DNA of 64,000 nt from Sordaria brevicollis. Lineage: Eukaryota > Ascomycota > Sordariomycetes > Sordariales > Sordariaceae. The stretch spans positions 310,001 through 374,000 of the forward strand of contig JAUTDP010000018.1 in the NCBI GenBank assembly GCA_033439795.1. The letters are read 5' to 3'. This document shows, in pieces, positions 33,801 to 45,939 of this stretch. The translations under genes were made by a program, and so were the position numbers. The notes beneath the pieces were generated by a model. It was not told the DNA's origin and did no database searches. It saw only the letters and a list, made by a program, of their open reading frames with translations. Each line of letters starts with the position of its first letter. Positions within the stretch are counted from its first letter, which is position 1.

Positions 33801-36800
33801 TTTGCCCGGCGGCGAAGCCGACAGAGCGGTTCGGAGATGAAATGCACTCAATGCAGCCCTCAGCTAGTTGTTTTTCACAGCGCGTCCGGAGTGCTGGATG
33901 GAATTGGAATGGGATGGAGGAGCGGAACGGGAGCATCCCCTTCCTTGGTTGGTTCCCAAGAACAAGAACAACGAGAACAGCAGTGTGCAGGTAAGCCCCC
34001 TTTCGAGAGGCAATGGCATGTCGGGAATGCCTCAGAATATTCCTCTCGTCAGGAACCATCTCGCCCAGGACACTTGGCCAGGAACGGGCTGATGGTGTGA
34101 CCTTCGATTGGATCGGCGTCCTTGGAGAACGCCACACACTTCTGTTGGCGAGAGCCACACTTCCCCGCATCGCAACTTATACAGTGTTTGCGTCCAAAGG
34201 GGATATCTCAACCACCTTGGGTGTGAGCGTGTGTCAGCCAGAGTTTGGTAGGATTGATAAGAGCCGGTTGAAGTGTTGGTCAGCTCGGGCTGGATAACCT
34301 CTTCCAATGCGACATCCGATGGTTGAAAACTCCACTCGCAAGCCCACGTTTTTTCCTTTGCAAATCCTCCGTCATGACTCACTACCGAGCTTTCCAACTG
34401 CAATGATATGTCGTGATCAGTTGTAAGAAAGGCTGGGGTTGTCAGAGGTAGGGCAGGCAGACAGTCAAGACAGACAGGGATACGCAAGATGCTGACGAGT
34501 TGGTTAACTCCTCTGGGCACTAACCCGCCGGTTTTGCAACATCTCCGTAAGAACTGCAAATATCAGACATGGTCGACAGCAGCCTCAATGAACTGATCAA
34601 GGTTTACTGTGTCTTAGGTGAGACTCGGCCCCAAAGGGCTTGCGCTAGCTGATCGGACTTGCATGTCCTATCGAGAGTTGTTCAGAGTGGACCTGTTTCA
34701 GACAATTTGTACATGATCAGCATAAATCCATGGAGGTTTTAGCCTTTATCGTGTAACCGACTCTAGCGAGCGCTTATTCTGCCATATCATTAACAATTTG
34801 GGGCTTCATGATCATACTATGTCACTATGTCGTACGCAGACGGCTGGAGAGAAAGCTCGAGTAACTGGCGGCTATCAAAACCTCTTGGCCATGACCGCGC
34901 CTTTCGCTACCATCATCACACACACACGGCACGCTCGGTAGTGCTGGAGTAAGCGCGTATAAGCCGAGCAATGCCGCAGGAGAAGGTCCTGGACGGGATA
35001 TCGTCGCGAGGATGGCCATAACGGGTTCCTGGCAGAGCTCTCGAAAGGGTAAGTGATGTGTAAACGTGTGGTAAAATAGAACGGAAACGAAGGAGAGCGA
35101 AACATCCATATGCGAGGGCCAAGTTGACGCAGGTCAACCCTCCCGCCGGTCCCATCAAGACTCACACAGCCTGAGTACCGTACCCAGCCCTCCTCTCCAG
35201 CCGTGTCTCAAGATGGATTTGCTGACCACAGACTCTGAGTCCCTTCCCGTCCCTTTCCCACTCAAATGGGTTGCGCCTCCGCGGGCATTACTTCCCTTTG
35301 CGGGCTGCCTTTACGGATAACTTCGGATTGCGGTCCCTCGATAATGGAGATTAGGTGGCAGAGTTGAAGGTCGACTGTCTCCTATACCGAACCTGAACCC
35401 TTGAGGTGACCAAGAATAGAATATTGTGCAAGGGAGACAAGGGGTAAATTACCAAAAGCACGGGGCGTCACCCTCGTATCGTCGCTAGAGATATCCCTGG
35501 AGCGCTGTACCAGGCTGAAGGATTTATCGATTAACGGCCAGCGTAGGAGTCAGGACATTGTTGGGGATTTCGAGCCCAGGGTCTCTGTAGGCTGGTTTGC
35601 GAGTGAAGAGTAGGGATCATTGATCGGTGATGACGGGATGGTTGCTGACAAAAGTTTCGATAGGTGCCGTTCGTTGCTCGGTGTCGTTGTCGCGGCGTCC
35701 GTGACGGCTGACCCAGCAGGCTGGAACCCCTCACAGACGGGACGCAGCAGAGCTCTCCTGTGGATCATCCCCTCCGCACAGCCAGAGCTTCAGGGCCCCA
35801 CAGCTTGTCTCCGACCCGCTACGGACCTGCCGTTCAGCGCACATCCGTTGCTCGAACAACGACGGGACCTCAACACCAAACAACAACATCGCGATATCTT
35901 GCCGCCGCGCTTCCCGCCGCACCATCTGTTACCAAACAACTCGCGCATAAGCACTCCCACGGCCCCAACTGCTTCTTCACATGCCAGATCATCGCTGGTG
36001 CCGGTTCAACACGGCTGATTGACATCTCCGCTTCGCATCGTCGGCACCCGATATCTAGCACTGCCAGCTTCTTTGTGCCCAGCTTACCCCTCTCTCGGAG
36101 CTATTGCCAAGAGTTTCGTGATAGAAAACAAATGGCTGGCGGTAACTTTGGTTTCCGGAGGACCCAAAGGACGAAATGTTACCATTCAGCATCGCAAAGT
36201 ATCGCTTGTACAGTACTTCGGCCGCCTGCCCAAGAATCCCTCGTACCCCTGTCCATGATGTTGTGAAAGTTGGTTTTGATGTGGCTTACATGTTTACCCC
36301 GGCAAGAATATATGACAGTGTCAGTCATCTGACTCAACTGGCCCAGCTTATCACAACCTCCTTCCCTGTCTTCGGTCGTATACGGCCAGATACACAGGCA
36401 CCGATTACAGAGCACCGGAACCACAAGAACTTGGTTGCTTTTCACCTCGGCTGGGTTGGGGCTCTGGGGATTGGTTGTCAAATTTTTCCAACCTTCTGGA
36501 AGCTGCGGAGCAAAGAGAAACGGCAAAGCCTATCACCGGGATCCCATCTCTTGGGCGTTTGATCAAGGCATCATCACTATGCCAGGTTCACCGATATTCA
36601 AAGATTTTCGCTCACCGTGACCGACCACACCGCCGGCTCAATGTCATCGATGACCCGCTCCGAGGACCTTGACCTTGGAAGAATCTCAAACATCAAACAA
36701 ATTTTCACATGGCAACAGGGACAGACCTCCGACACTTCCAGCGCGTGATTGCCATGGACGAGGAGGGATGGACTTTTGCTCCGTCCAACAGCGAGGCGCG

Positions 36801-39800
36801 AAGGCGGCTTAGACATGATGCGATAGTGTAATTCAGGCAAAGAGGCTATATGCCGACCGATAAACCGATAGTAACAAGGCAACCACTATATGGCCGGCCT
36901 TTTTCGACAACGAAAGGAATGTGACACGTCTCGGACATAATTAACTGCCGCACTAGAGGACAACAGCCATGTACGCATGGAGAAATTATAGCCATCACAT
37001 CACTTGACCGGCGAGAGAGTCGCACGGCGTAAGCAGTGTCCTCCACCGCTTTCTTACCACCGCAGCGGTAACACTGGGCACTGACGGGAACAACGGCACA
37101 CCGGCTTCAACCGTGGAATACCGGGAAGTTGGGCAAAAAAACTAACAACAGCCCTACGGCTTGTTCGGAATAGCGAAGGCTGTGTGTGATGAAGGGAGGC
37201 TGTCAGATATGTGGCCTGTTTCCAGCAAGGCGCGCTTGCCTGTGTAAGCTTGGCTATATCATACCCACTGAAAACAACAACCCCTGGTCGACAACAGTTG
37301 TGCAGCTCCACGATCCACACTATGCAGTCAGCAGGCACACGCCAATGGTATTTGGGCGGTAATAAACTCTCAAACGTGAGATGGAAGAGGCTGTGCCGTC
37401 ATCTCTGTGGATAGTCCGACGGACACAGCATCATGACTATTTACTCGGATCAGGAACCATAGTGGTGGTCAGTTATGGCACTGCTGCTCCCTTGATACTG
37501 ACTATGGGCAAAAGGTATGTAGTAGCCGTACCTTTTGTCCTACCCATCCGTCTGTCCTTCCCTTTCCTTTTCTGTCTTTGTCTCTCCCTTATGGCTGCGG
37601 GATTGCCTTATCTGCGACCTGCCGTGTTACCAGAGCCGCGCTTGACCCCCAAGGCTGGGGTTCACCACCAATATCGGTCGGACTTGGGCCCATGACGGGT
37701 TTGCTTCTCGTCGGCACAATACTATCCGCGCACTAAGGACCCCCCAAGGGAACGGCCCAAGACAACAACCCTCCAGTTCATCAGGAAACCCCGCACGATT
37801 TGTGCTTCAATGACGTGATGGAGTTGTCTGGTTGTGGTAAGGTGTCGATTAGCTACTGAATTACCGATATGGCCTGCGTACATGAACTCGGGGGCCACGT
37901 GGAGGCGTGTTTGCTTTGGGTTTAGAGGCCGACCCCGATAATCCCAAAGTCAGGAACAATCGGAGTGCCCATCTCAATCTTATCAAAGGTACTACCTCTG
38001 ATTGGAGAACCACAGTCTCAGACGTTTCTTCTGCTTGGCCGTGTTGTCATGCGGAGTGCTTTTTGGTGCGCGACTGTTCGCCCAGCCCGGTCAGCTGGTA
38101 CGGAGGATTTTGAGCGAAGCGACCAGGTACGCCAGGAACAATCGACGACGCTTTGACAGCTTAAGCTGGGCCGTCAAGGGTTTAAAGGCTCGGATTGCCA
38201 CCAATCAGAGGACAGAAAGACGAAGGTTAAAGAGCCGAGGAAGATCATGGTCTCACTCCATTTTACCAAGCTCACCATCTCACCATCTCCCAGGGCCAGG
38301 GCCAATTCTCAGGGTTTTCCAGCTAGCTTTGATCAGCTAGGGCCGCCAAGATATCTCATTTCTCACTCGGCTGTCTTTCTCAACCCCAAGCAAAGCCAAG
38401 CGAGAACTTGTGCGATTGATGCGCCCCACGGTCTGATTTCAGCCAGTCCATCCCAAAACTCGGCCAAACTGGCGAACTCCTCCATCGCCGGATTTCCGTT
38501 TCCCATCGGAGTTTGGGAGAACGGGCAGACGAGAGAGGAAAGGGTTCGTTGAGAATGGAAGACGCTGGTGGTAGCGAGACTGCGCTAGCCGATCGTAAGT
38601 CCATTACGGTATTTTACGTCGATATCTGCTCCAGGAACAACACTGATCACTAAACCAACGAAGAGCTTCGGTCAAGGTGAAGCGCATCAATATGTCCACC
38701 GAGCATTCTCATCGAACGGTCTGTGATGACTTGTATGTATCGAGTTGATGATGTCTTTCCAGTCACGGCCAAGCGGACAATTTCCTCATGGAGTTGGCGA
38801 TATTGGGGTGAGGTGATTGGCATCCCGAGTGCCAGCAGCAAAAAGCAAACTTACAGCTGCTCAGGGGTGCATGATGCGCGCCATACATACGCCGTACCTG
38901 ACAGAAGAGCGATTTAGACCCCTGTCTTGCCACGTGGAAAAGAAAAAGAGCTTGCTCGTCCGCATCGAGCGAAAAACAACGTGGACCTGAATGAACAAAC
39001 CCCTGACAAGACTTGCGAGCCGCTAACGATTTGTGGTGTAGTGTGGTCCGAAGACTGTCGGCGTCCCTCCTCCGCTCTCTCCGATCTCGTTTGTCCACCT
39101 GGGGGAGAGATCGAGAAATTTGATGCGCAACATCATGATGACGACGACGTCGTCTCTCCGTCCTTCATATGATCAACACCAGCATTAAAGTGTCAGAAAT
39201 CTCCAGAAGGCCCCAGAGGATCGTGTGTCTCCAAGGCACGGAGATGAATGCCACTTCAGGGACCTGTTGACTTGCACTTCCTTACCTACCTATCATGCTA
39301 TACCTACCGCCTTGAAACATATCTGGACTTCCGAGAGTGCCGATTTATCCTCTGCCAAGCCCGTGTTTACATTTTACCTTTGCTCTCAGGCGCATCATCA
39401 CGGAAACAGACGTGCCGTGGTCGGCTCGGGTTTTCTCGCATCAAGTATCAACTACTCGTGAGAGAGCCGCAGCCAAGAGCCGAGTTAGACAATAACGTTA
39501 AAACTAAAAGGTTTGGCTCTTGTCATAACCCGAGATTTTTTCATGATGATGCTGCTTTGTCTTACTCTCGTCTTTCTCCAGAAACTAAAAAAAAGTGCGC
39601 CGCCGCCGCCAACGTTGTCACCAAATTCTGCTGTATTGTAGCTGTTAAACGTTTGCCTGGTTTGCCAAGTCTAATCGCCCCGCATACTATAGATTAAAAT
39701 CTGCTGATATCTGGGGACCATCTGGGGTGTTGTTTGATGGGGGTTTTGTTCGGTTCTTGCCATGGCCGACAGAGCATGGCCTCCAAGTGTGGACTGTGGA

Positions 39801-40139
39801 CACACAGAAAGGGCGAAACTACCAACTGCGGTCAAGCTCATGGCGCTACAGGGGGCGCTACGGCTGAGGACGGGGTTCATGATGGCATTGAGATGTCGAT
39901 CATTTGGAAACTTTGACAAAAGTGTCGTTGTTGCTTGTCGGGATGGTGGACGCGTTCTGGGTATTTCCAATGTTACCGCAACTCGGTTGGTTCCGATTTT
40001 CTTTCTGGTGCCGCCGAAAGTTTCAACACTTTCATCTCACATGAAGCTTTCAGGCTATGGTATCATTCTTTGGCCGGAGCTAGTAGTTCAAGCCTCGTAC
40101 ACTAGGCAAGGGCTTTATGAACCGAATCCCGACAATCGG

Positions 40140-40194
40140 ACGACAACGACGACAACGACAACGACGACGGCGGCGGCGGCGGCGGCGACAACGA
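40140..40194. repeat. Compound microsatellite ACGACA/CGG
   Basis: About 30 bases of ACG/ACA triplets run into about six GGC/CGG triplets and then GACAACGA. It is in-phase triplet repeat but not within a supported gene. Confidence 0.7.
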
Positions 40195-40881
40195 GGCTAA
40201 AGTGAACAAACGCTAGAGAATTGCTAGTTTGAGCCAAGCCATGACTGCCCCAAAAAAGCCTCTCTCACCTTTTGGCAAATTTCTTGCATGTGTCGATGTC
40301 GCAATGGGCGGTGTTCTCGTGATCCAACTGTTCGATATTGCGACGCTACGGACATATGGTGGGTTCCATTGCGCTGGTTCTGCTGGGTAGCTCCGAGGCT
40401 TTCTCTGGCCTCTCTCTCTGTCCAGGTACCCGTTCTTCACCACCACGGCACTACACTACGGTATCACAGAGATAAGGAAAGAAACTATTCCCAACCGAAA
40501 TCTCGGAGAGTCTGGCGGAGGAGTTAATGCTGCCCTTGTCAATAGCACCTTGACAGAGGATACATCGTGAGAACGTACTATTGGACCCTGAGTATTTTTC
40601 CTCCTGTGCCCTTGCTCTTGGCAATCTTGGAGCCTAGCAATGCCTTCTCGTCTATCTGACCAACAACGCCAGCCATGTTCATGACAGCCGAAAGGCTGTG
40701 TTGCTGACTTTCTGACAAGGCCAGGAAGAAAAGAGACTTAGCCATAAATGAAAACGAAACAAGGGTTCACAACTCAACATGTCCCGTTCACATTCCTTTT
40801 GGAAAACCCGAAAACACAGAATCCCCTGTAACGCTAAGAGGCCAGGCAAGAATCAATGAGTTCATGCAGTCGGTCCCAGCA

Positions 40882-40898
40882 AGTGTGTGTGTGTGTGC
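40882..40898. repeat. GT dinucleotide repeat
   Basis: About eight tandem GT units. Confidence 0.7.
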
Positions 40899-42230
40899 AA
40901 TATCATCAAGCACCGGATGTCGGTCGGTTGTTTCGGCAAGCCGAAAAGAGGTTTGGCTTGTGCCCTGTTCCTGTTCCTGTTCCTTTGATTTGGTAACATC
41001 CGCCATGTACCAGATCTGTGTTACACACTCTCTAAAGACAGTGTGTCTCGATGGGGAATATTACACTTCCTTGCCCAGGACAGGTTCGTCGACGATCATC
41101 TATTCCCTCCTGGGACTTATTCCGTTGCTAGCTAAAGAGGCAATGTCTTGCCGCGAATTGGTACCATTCACACATTATATGGTGTTGAGCAGGAAGAGGC
41201 GCCAATGTTCCATTCTCTTTTTTCTTGGCTTGGAAATTTGAACATGCCACATTCTTGGCCTCCCACCATTTATCGCTGCTTGCGGTGAGTTGAAGGCTTG
41301 GTGATGGTGGAGGGTGGCCGCCTCTTCTGCAACCACTTGCGCAAACGGAAATTCAACGGATATCGGATATCGGGCGATGATGTGCACATATCACCGATTT
41401 GGTACGCTGGAATTAGGTACGAACGGTTCGGGTATTGACAAACCTAACTAATTTTGACAATTTTCTTCATCGTCGTCCTCCGTTCGTCCGTCTGTAATAT
41501 ATCTAGCCGGCGCCATTTTTCGTTGCATTGTTGTGCTGGTTGTTGAGATGGAATGTGATGGCACCATATGAAAGATATCGGTTGATTCCGAATTGGGTCA
41601 GGTCTTTTTTGCACAAGTGCAGTGCTTGATATTACACGAAGCCCAGACCATGAGGCCATTCTGGCCGGGCCTTGTAAGTCTAGCTTGGTATCCTTCTACA
41701 TTTGTCAACGTAGCCTCGTACTAGATAGTAGTGTACGACGTTGCACTTTCGCCATGCCTCGGATGCCGAACGACGATACCGAGGGTTGAAGAGCTCACGA
41801 TTACTGAACAAATGGAGCTTCGTGCTACCTACTTGGAGTCTTGACAGAGATCTGTGCGACTATAGTGGTTTGATAAGGGGTAAAAGTCAGGATGTAAATT
41901 GCGCGTTGAGGTGAAAGAAGCATCTCATATCGTGCGATGTGCTATATGGACACACAGGTAGAACTTCATGATCAGTTTGGCGAGTGGTAATCTGTATCTT
42001 GAAAATACTTCGTACCGAAATACCAGAAACACTACGACAATACATGAAAAAATGAAAGCCAAAGACTTGGGAAACGCGAAAGGAATGTGATGTTCCCATA
42101 TTTAAATGAACATGACTGTTCACGAGTTCGCACATCTACATTCGACGCTTTGTTAACTCTTGCGCGCTATCAATACCATGACGACCATCATATACCTTCT
42201 CGTTAAACCTTATAACCAGCCAAGCCGTTG

Positions 42231-44492
42231 AAAACCGTGTATCATTTGACAAACTTTGAACCTTGGTTCTTCCGAGAACCAGTCATTCGGTGACTGTGAG
42301 CACGACAAGCAATAAGTCTAGGCGTCTCACTAGGTGGGGGAGTATCATCAACACCGCCCCTCGATAGAGGTATACTAGGTGCCAGTTCGTGGTGATGCTG
42401 ACATCAAAAATGATCTATCAACTTCATGCGTTGCAAACGTATGGACGAGCCTACTACACGTGTATATGACTGCCACTCCTATATCACTTCTTTCGGGGCT
42501 GCTTACCACCTCCGTCTTTTGTCCGGTTACCACAACGTAGCATCTAGATATGTCGGGGCGCACAACCACGTTTTTATGACTCTTCCTCCTATTCTATAAA
42601 TATGCACGAACATATGTACACCATAACCTGGGGAGGGCAGGGCGATGAGGCATTCGTGGCTTTTACGATACCGCGTGGGGGTTACGCTTCACAAACCGTA
42701 AATGGGAGACTGATACCTTGCCGTGAACAGCTGTGCAGCCTCTAGGCTGAATACCAGATAGGTAGTTAAGCACCCTTTGAAGTGTACCGACTACACAATG
42801 CGCGTGGATATATGGGACGGCTGTCCTGCGATAGAGAGTGTATGCCAGGTACAGCGATAGCATACGCGATAAGACTATCAACACACCATCTTCCTCGGGT
42901 TCTAAGCCCATTCTCCGGCTACAGACTCCGTGTTTTGTTCAACTGACGGCAACCTGCTACTACGCTGAGTCCGCGTCCTTGGGTCATCCATCATCATAAA
43001 CGCTGTCTGATATTGGACCATTGACAGCGTCGGGGAGAAATGGACTGAGAGGCAGACAGGGGGAAGAACTCCCAAGAAGGTTGACTCAGCAATCCAGCAA
43101 GCAATTCGTCAACTTTGATCAAACCCGAAACCGTACATCTAGCCAAGACACCATTGATATCCTCGCGCGTTCCAATCCTTCGGTAATTTTCAAGTTCGAT
43201 TTTGAAATAGGTATGGGCATCTGGTATGCTGTACTGCTGCCTCCACCATCAGAGAAGATACTTCCATCGATCCCTGACAACGGTACCGGTACCTCTGCTA
43301 CCTCTTGCTACCCTCCAGTCCAAGCAAACGCGATACAGGTTTTGAATATCATCATCACCCAATGAAATATGCGGGACGAGAAACCAAGTGATAATCCACC
43401 AAGGTGCGACAAAGATGGATGTGTCGTGTGTCCGCTATCGAGATCTTGCTTGAACATCAGGGACCAGTGGAGTCTCTTCTCTGTAAGGTTGGCCACTGTC
43501 CCTGATGCATTACGGTCCAATGTGGTTTCTGTATATCGACGTTTCAGCGGGCTTGATCGGCAATCCATGACTAGGAATTTTTCGCCATTGTTTATTGATG
43601 GAAATTCGACGAGAAATTGGATATGCTCCTTTTGCCTCCAGATTCGGTGTGGGCTGCATAGAGAGTCGTCCAGTGTTTATTACACTAGTTTAATTTCGTC
43701 AGGGGTCTTGTTTCATGTGCCTGGGTTGGGTGGTCGATCCCCGGGAAAGAAACTGAAAAGGTTGCCGATTGCATCATCTGGAATGAGGTGTGTAAACGTA
43801 AAATACGTCCGTACAGTGTCTGTAATCTGTAATCATCAGAGAGAACGTATTTCCGTATGGTACGGATGATTCCTCTTGGGTGAGTTGCAATCACAAAGCC
43901 CGGCCTCTCATGTGGTGTGATTGCCCATCACGTCCTGGCAGCATGGCAATTCTCTGCCAAGATATCCGCCAGGCCCTTTCCGTGCTCTGGGAAGCGAAAT
44001 CTGCCAATCGGTTGAGCGAAATGGCATGTTTTGAAGGCCAAGAAGAACCTTGCCTTGCTGAAGGTCCGGATACGACTGGTCCATCAGGTACGCCAGGCAC
44101 ACCAGGCACACCAAGCCCATGGGAAAACGCCATGTGCACAACATCGGTAGATCGTGTCCCAGCCTGATGGTCACCAAATTGTTCGTTTCAAGAACGCGGG
44201 GCGACACACTGTCGATGACATCAGAAGACCGAACGATCAGCTGGCCTGTCTAACCTGACCCTGGTGCCTAGGTGATGAGGGAGGACGGAGATGTCACCTC
44301 CGAGTCCGGTAGATCCAGGGAGCCAGAGGCAGCCAACAAAATTTTGGCGGTGTGATGGTAGGTGGTGGATGAAAGAGAAGCTCGGTTCGGTCCTGGCTTC
44401 CCCATCCAATGTAAAAAAATGGCATCGTGATAACCATGAAGGACTGTCTTGGTGGATAAACTTCAGCCGAACACCCAGCTTGGCGTGCCGTT
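42231..44492. other. Gene desert, part 3, with a hairpin-dense segment
   Basis: No coding region is supported. Stable short hairpins cluster at 42264-42296 and again at about 42356-42369. A perfect GGTACCGGTACC palindrome lies at 43282-43293. Two and a half copies of a nine-base unit (CACCAGGCA) lie near 44089-44112. The last part is the 3' flank of the minus-strand gene ending at 44493. Confidence 0.5.
42264..42369 (+). ncRNA. Candidate structured RNA segment (hairpin cluster)
   Basis: TGGTTCT and AGAACCA form a perfect 7-bp stem around TCCG (42264-42281). CAGTCA and TGACTG form a 6-bp stem around TTCGG (42280-42296), sharing two bases with the first. GTGAG/CTCAC arms follow, then CCTC-GATA-GAGG, a GNRA-type tetraloop hairpin near 42358-42369. 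TTCG-like and GNRA loops are typical of folded RNA. I could not match it to RNase P, MRP, SRP, telomerase or spliceosomal RNA. Boundaries and strand are guesses. Confidence 0.25.
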
Positions 44493-45542
44493 TCAACCCG
44501 CGTCGTCGTCTCCCACGGCAGCCTCGGGAAGTTGTGTAGATGTGATCCAGTTTTCCATCATTGCCTGGCCGCCAGGCTGGGCCGTTAGAGCCTTGCCACT
44601 TGAAGGCCCCGTTACGGTCCGCCCGCCGTCCCGTCGCTTCACCACGAGGCAGAGTACACGACCGTAGATGGCAAAGCCCTCGTATGATATGTCCATAGCA
44701 AGCTTCTTCTTGTCATCACGCCCTTGCTCCTCTTCTTCAGCAGCAGGCTGCTTGTCCTTTCGGCGCTTTCTTGCCGGAGGCCCTTCGCTTCCATCTTCGT
44801 CGCTGTTACCAATGAACAGACCATCTTCGTCGTCCGAAGTCATGGCTTGGACCTCGTCATCAGCGCCACTCTCATTGTCTGGTCCCGATGATTGCCGACG
44901 TCTTCGTTTGGATCTCCTATTGGCCGAGTCGGATATGACGTTCGTTTCATCGACGGTAGGGATATCGTTTAGGTTGAGCTCCTGATCTTCGCTGTCTTCC
45001 TCTCGTAGAACGGGCACATCATCGTCGTCGGCTGCCTCCCGACGCAGAGCAGCCTCCACGTCAACGTCGATGGGTGCTTCACGTGATTCTCCTGTGAGCT
45101 TGGACGAGTTTGACTTTAGCTTGGTCTGGATCTTGTCCCGGAAGTGCTTCTGCTTGTGCAACAAAGAGTGTCGGGTATCGGTTTCAGTGAGGAAGACGGA
45201 CACCTCGAATTCATCTACCAAGATGTCAGTTTACAAACTACACGCAATGAGTCCGGGAAGAATAATCTTGTAGTAGTGTGGAGCTGGACAATAGCTAGAC
45301 ATACCCTCGATGACTACATCCTTGATGCTTCGCTTTTTGCTCTTCTTCTTGCTCTGCGCACGTTCTCTCTCCTCGCGTAACTTGGGCAACACCAACGGAC
45401 GTACGGCCTCAATGACCTTGGGAAGAATGGGATTCCGGGGGTTGAGAAGCCATGATTGTACCAACGCCGGATTATCGAGGTAGATGCGGCATTCGAGCAC
45501 CGAATACTTTGTGATTCGGAGGTAACGTCTTATTGGCGCCAT
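44493..45542 (-). CDS. Conserved-looking charged, probably nuclear protein of unknown function
   Basis: Exon 1 (45542-45305) and exon 2 (45214-44493) flank a 90-nt intron (GTATGT...TTGGTAG), giving 319 aa. The splice joins VVIE to DEFEVSVFLTE in phase. The N-terminal 80 residues look folded (MAPIRRYLRITKYSVLECRI, then WLLNPRNPILPKVIEAVRPL). A block TDTRHSLLHKQKHFRDK follows. The middle is acidic with two basic, NLS-like patches (NRRSKRRRRQS and PPARKRRKDK). A short hydrophobic, ordered-looking block ends it (ISYEGFAIYGRVLCLVVKRR). I do not recognise the family. The ATG at 45542 is the first in frame. It is divergent from the IleRS gene, about 400 bp away. Confidence 0.75.
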
Positions 45543-45939
45543 AGATGGTATCTGGTAGGTATCGCCGTGGTTCACATTGTTCTGTGGAGTACTAGTGGGA
45601 AAAGATGGCTGCTGTGATGGTTGATGATGTCGTTGTTCTTTGTTGACATTCTTGTTATAGGAAGAGGTGGGGTCCCGTCAGCGGTTGGCACGTCAGCGGG
45701 ACGGGGCAGCCTTGCCCACAGCGTCGGCTCTTTACAGGGGCAAAGCAGGAGCTAGCGGGGAGCTGTCCAGCCTGACGGAAGCTGCGCTGCCCCTCTGTGC
45801 GATATCGCGTCGCGAAAATTTACAGGGCTGTCGCATTGGAGGTTCAGTTTACGAAAGTTGACTGACTTTGCGACTTCTTTAACATTTTGAGGTCTTTGGT
45901 TTGAGGGTTGGCATTCCACCCCAACATGAGGCGTCAAAC
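45543..45939. other. Shared upstream region of the unknown gene and IleRS
   Basis: A 397-bp divergent promoter region. It includes two direct copies of GTCAGCGG (about 45677 and 45691) in a GC-rich block, and GCGAAAATTT near 45811, similar to ribosome-biogenesis promoter elements. Function is not shown. Confidence 0.5.

Larger units (their letters stand above)
30870..42230. other. Gene desert, part 2
   Basis: No coding region is supported. The longest frame (198 codons, 32379-32975 +) has no domain and is overlapped by an equally long frame on the other strand. Low-complexity items are a CACACA run near 34913-34926, an ACG/ACA and CGG repeat at 40140-40194, a GT repeat at 40882-40898, and a perfect 12-bp palindrome GACGACGTCGTC at 39143-39154. 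No rRNA, snRNA or canonical tRNA pattern was seen. Confidence 0.6.

Noticed and set aside
44085..44115. Collagen-like Gly-Thr-Pro repeat in a 95-codon ORF
   Set aside because: Only three units from a short DNA repeat, with no signal peptide and no support for the surrounding frame.
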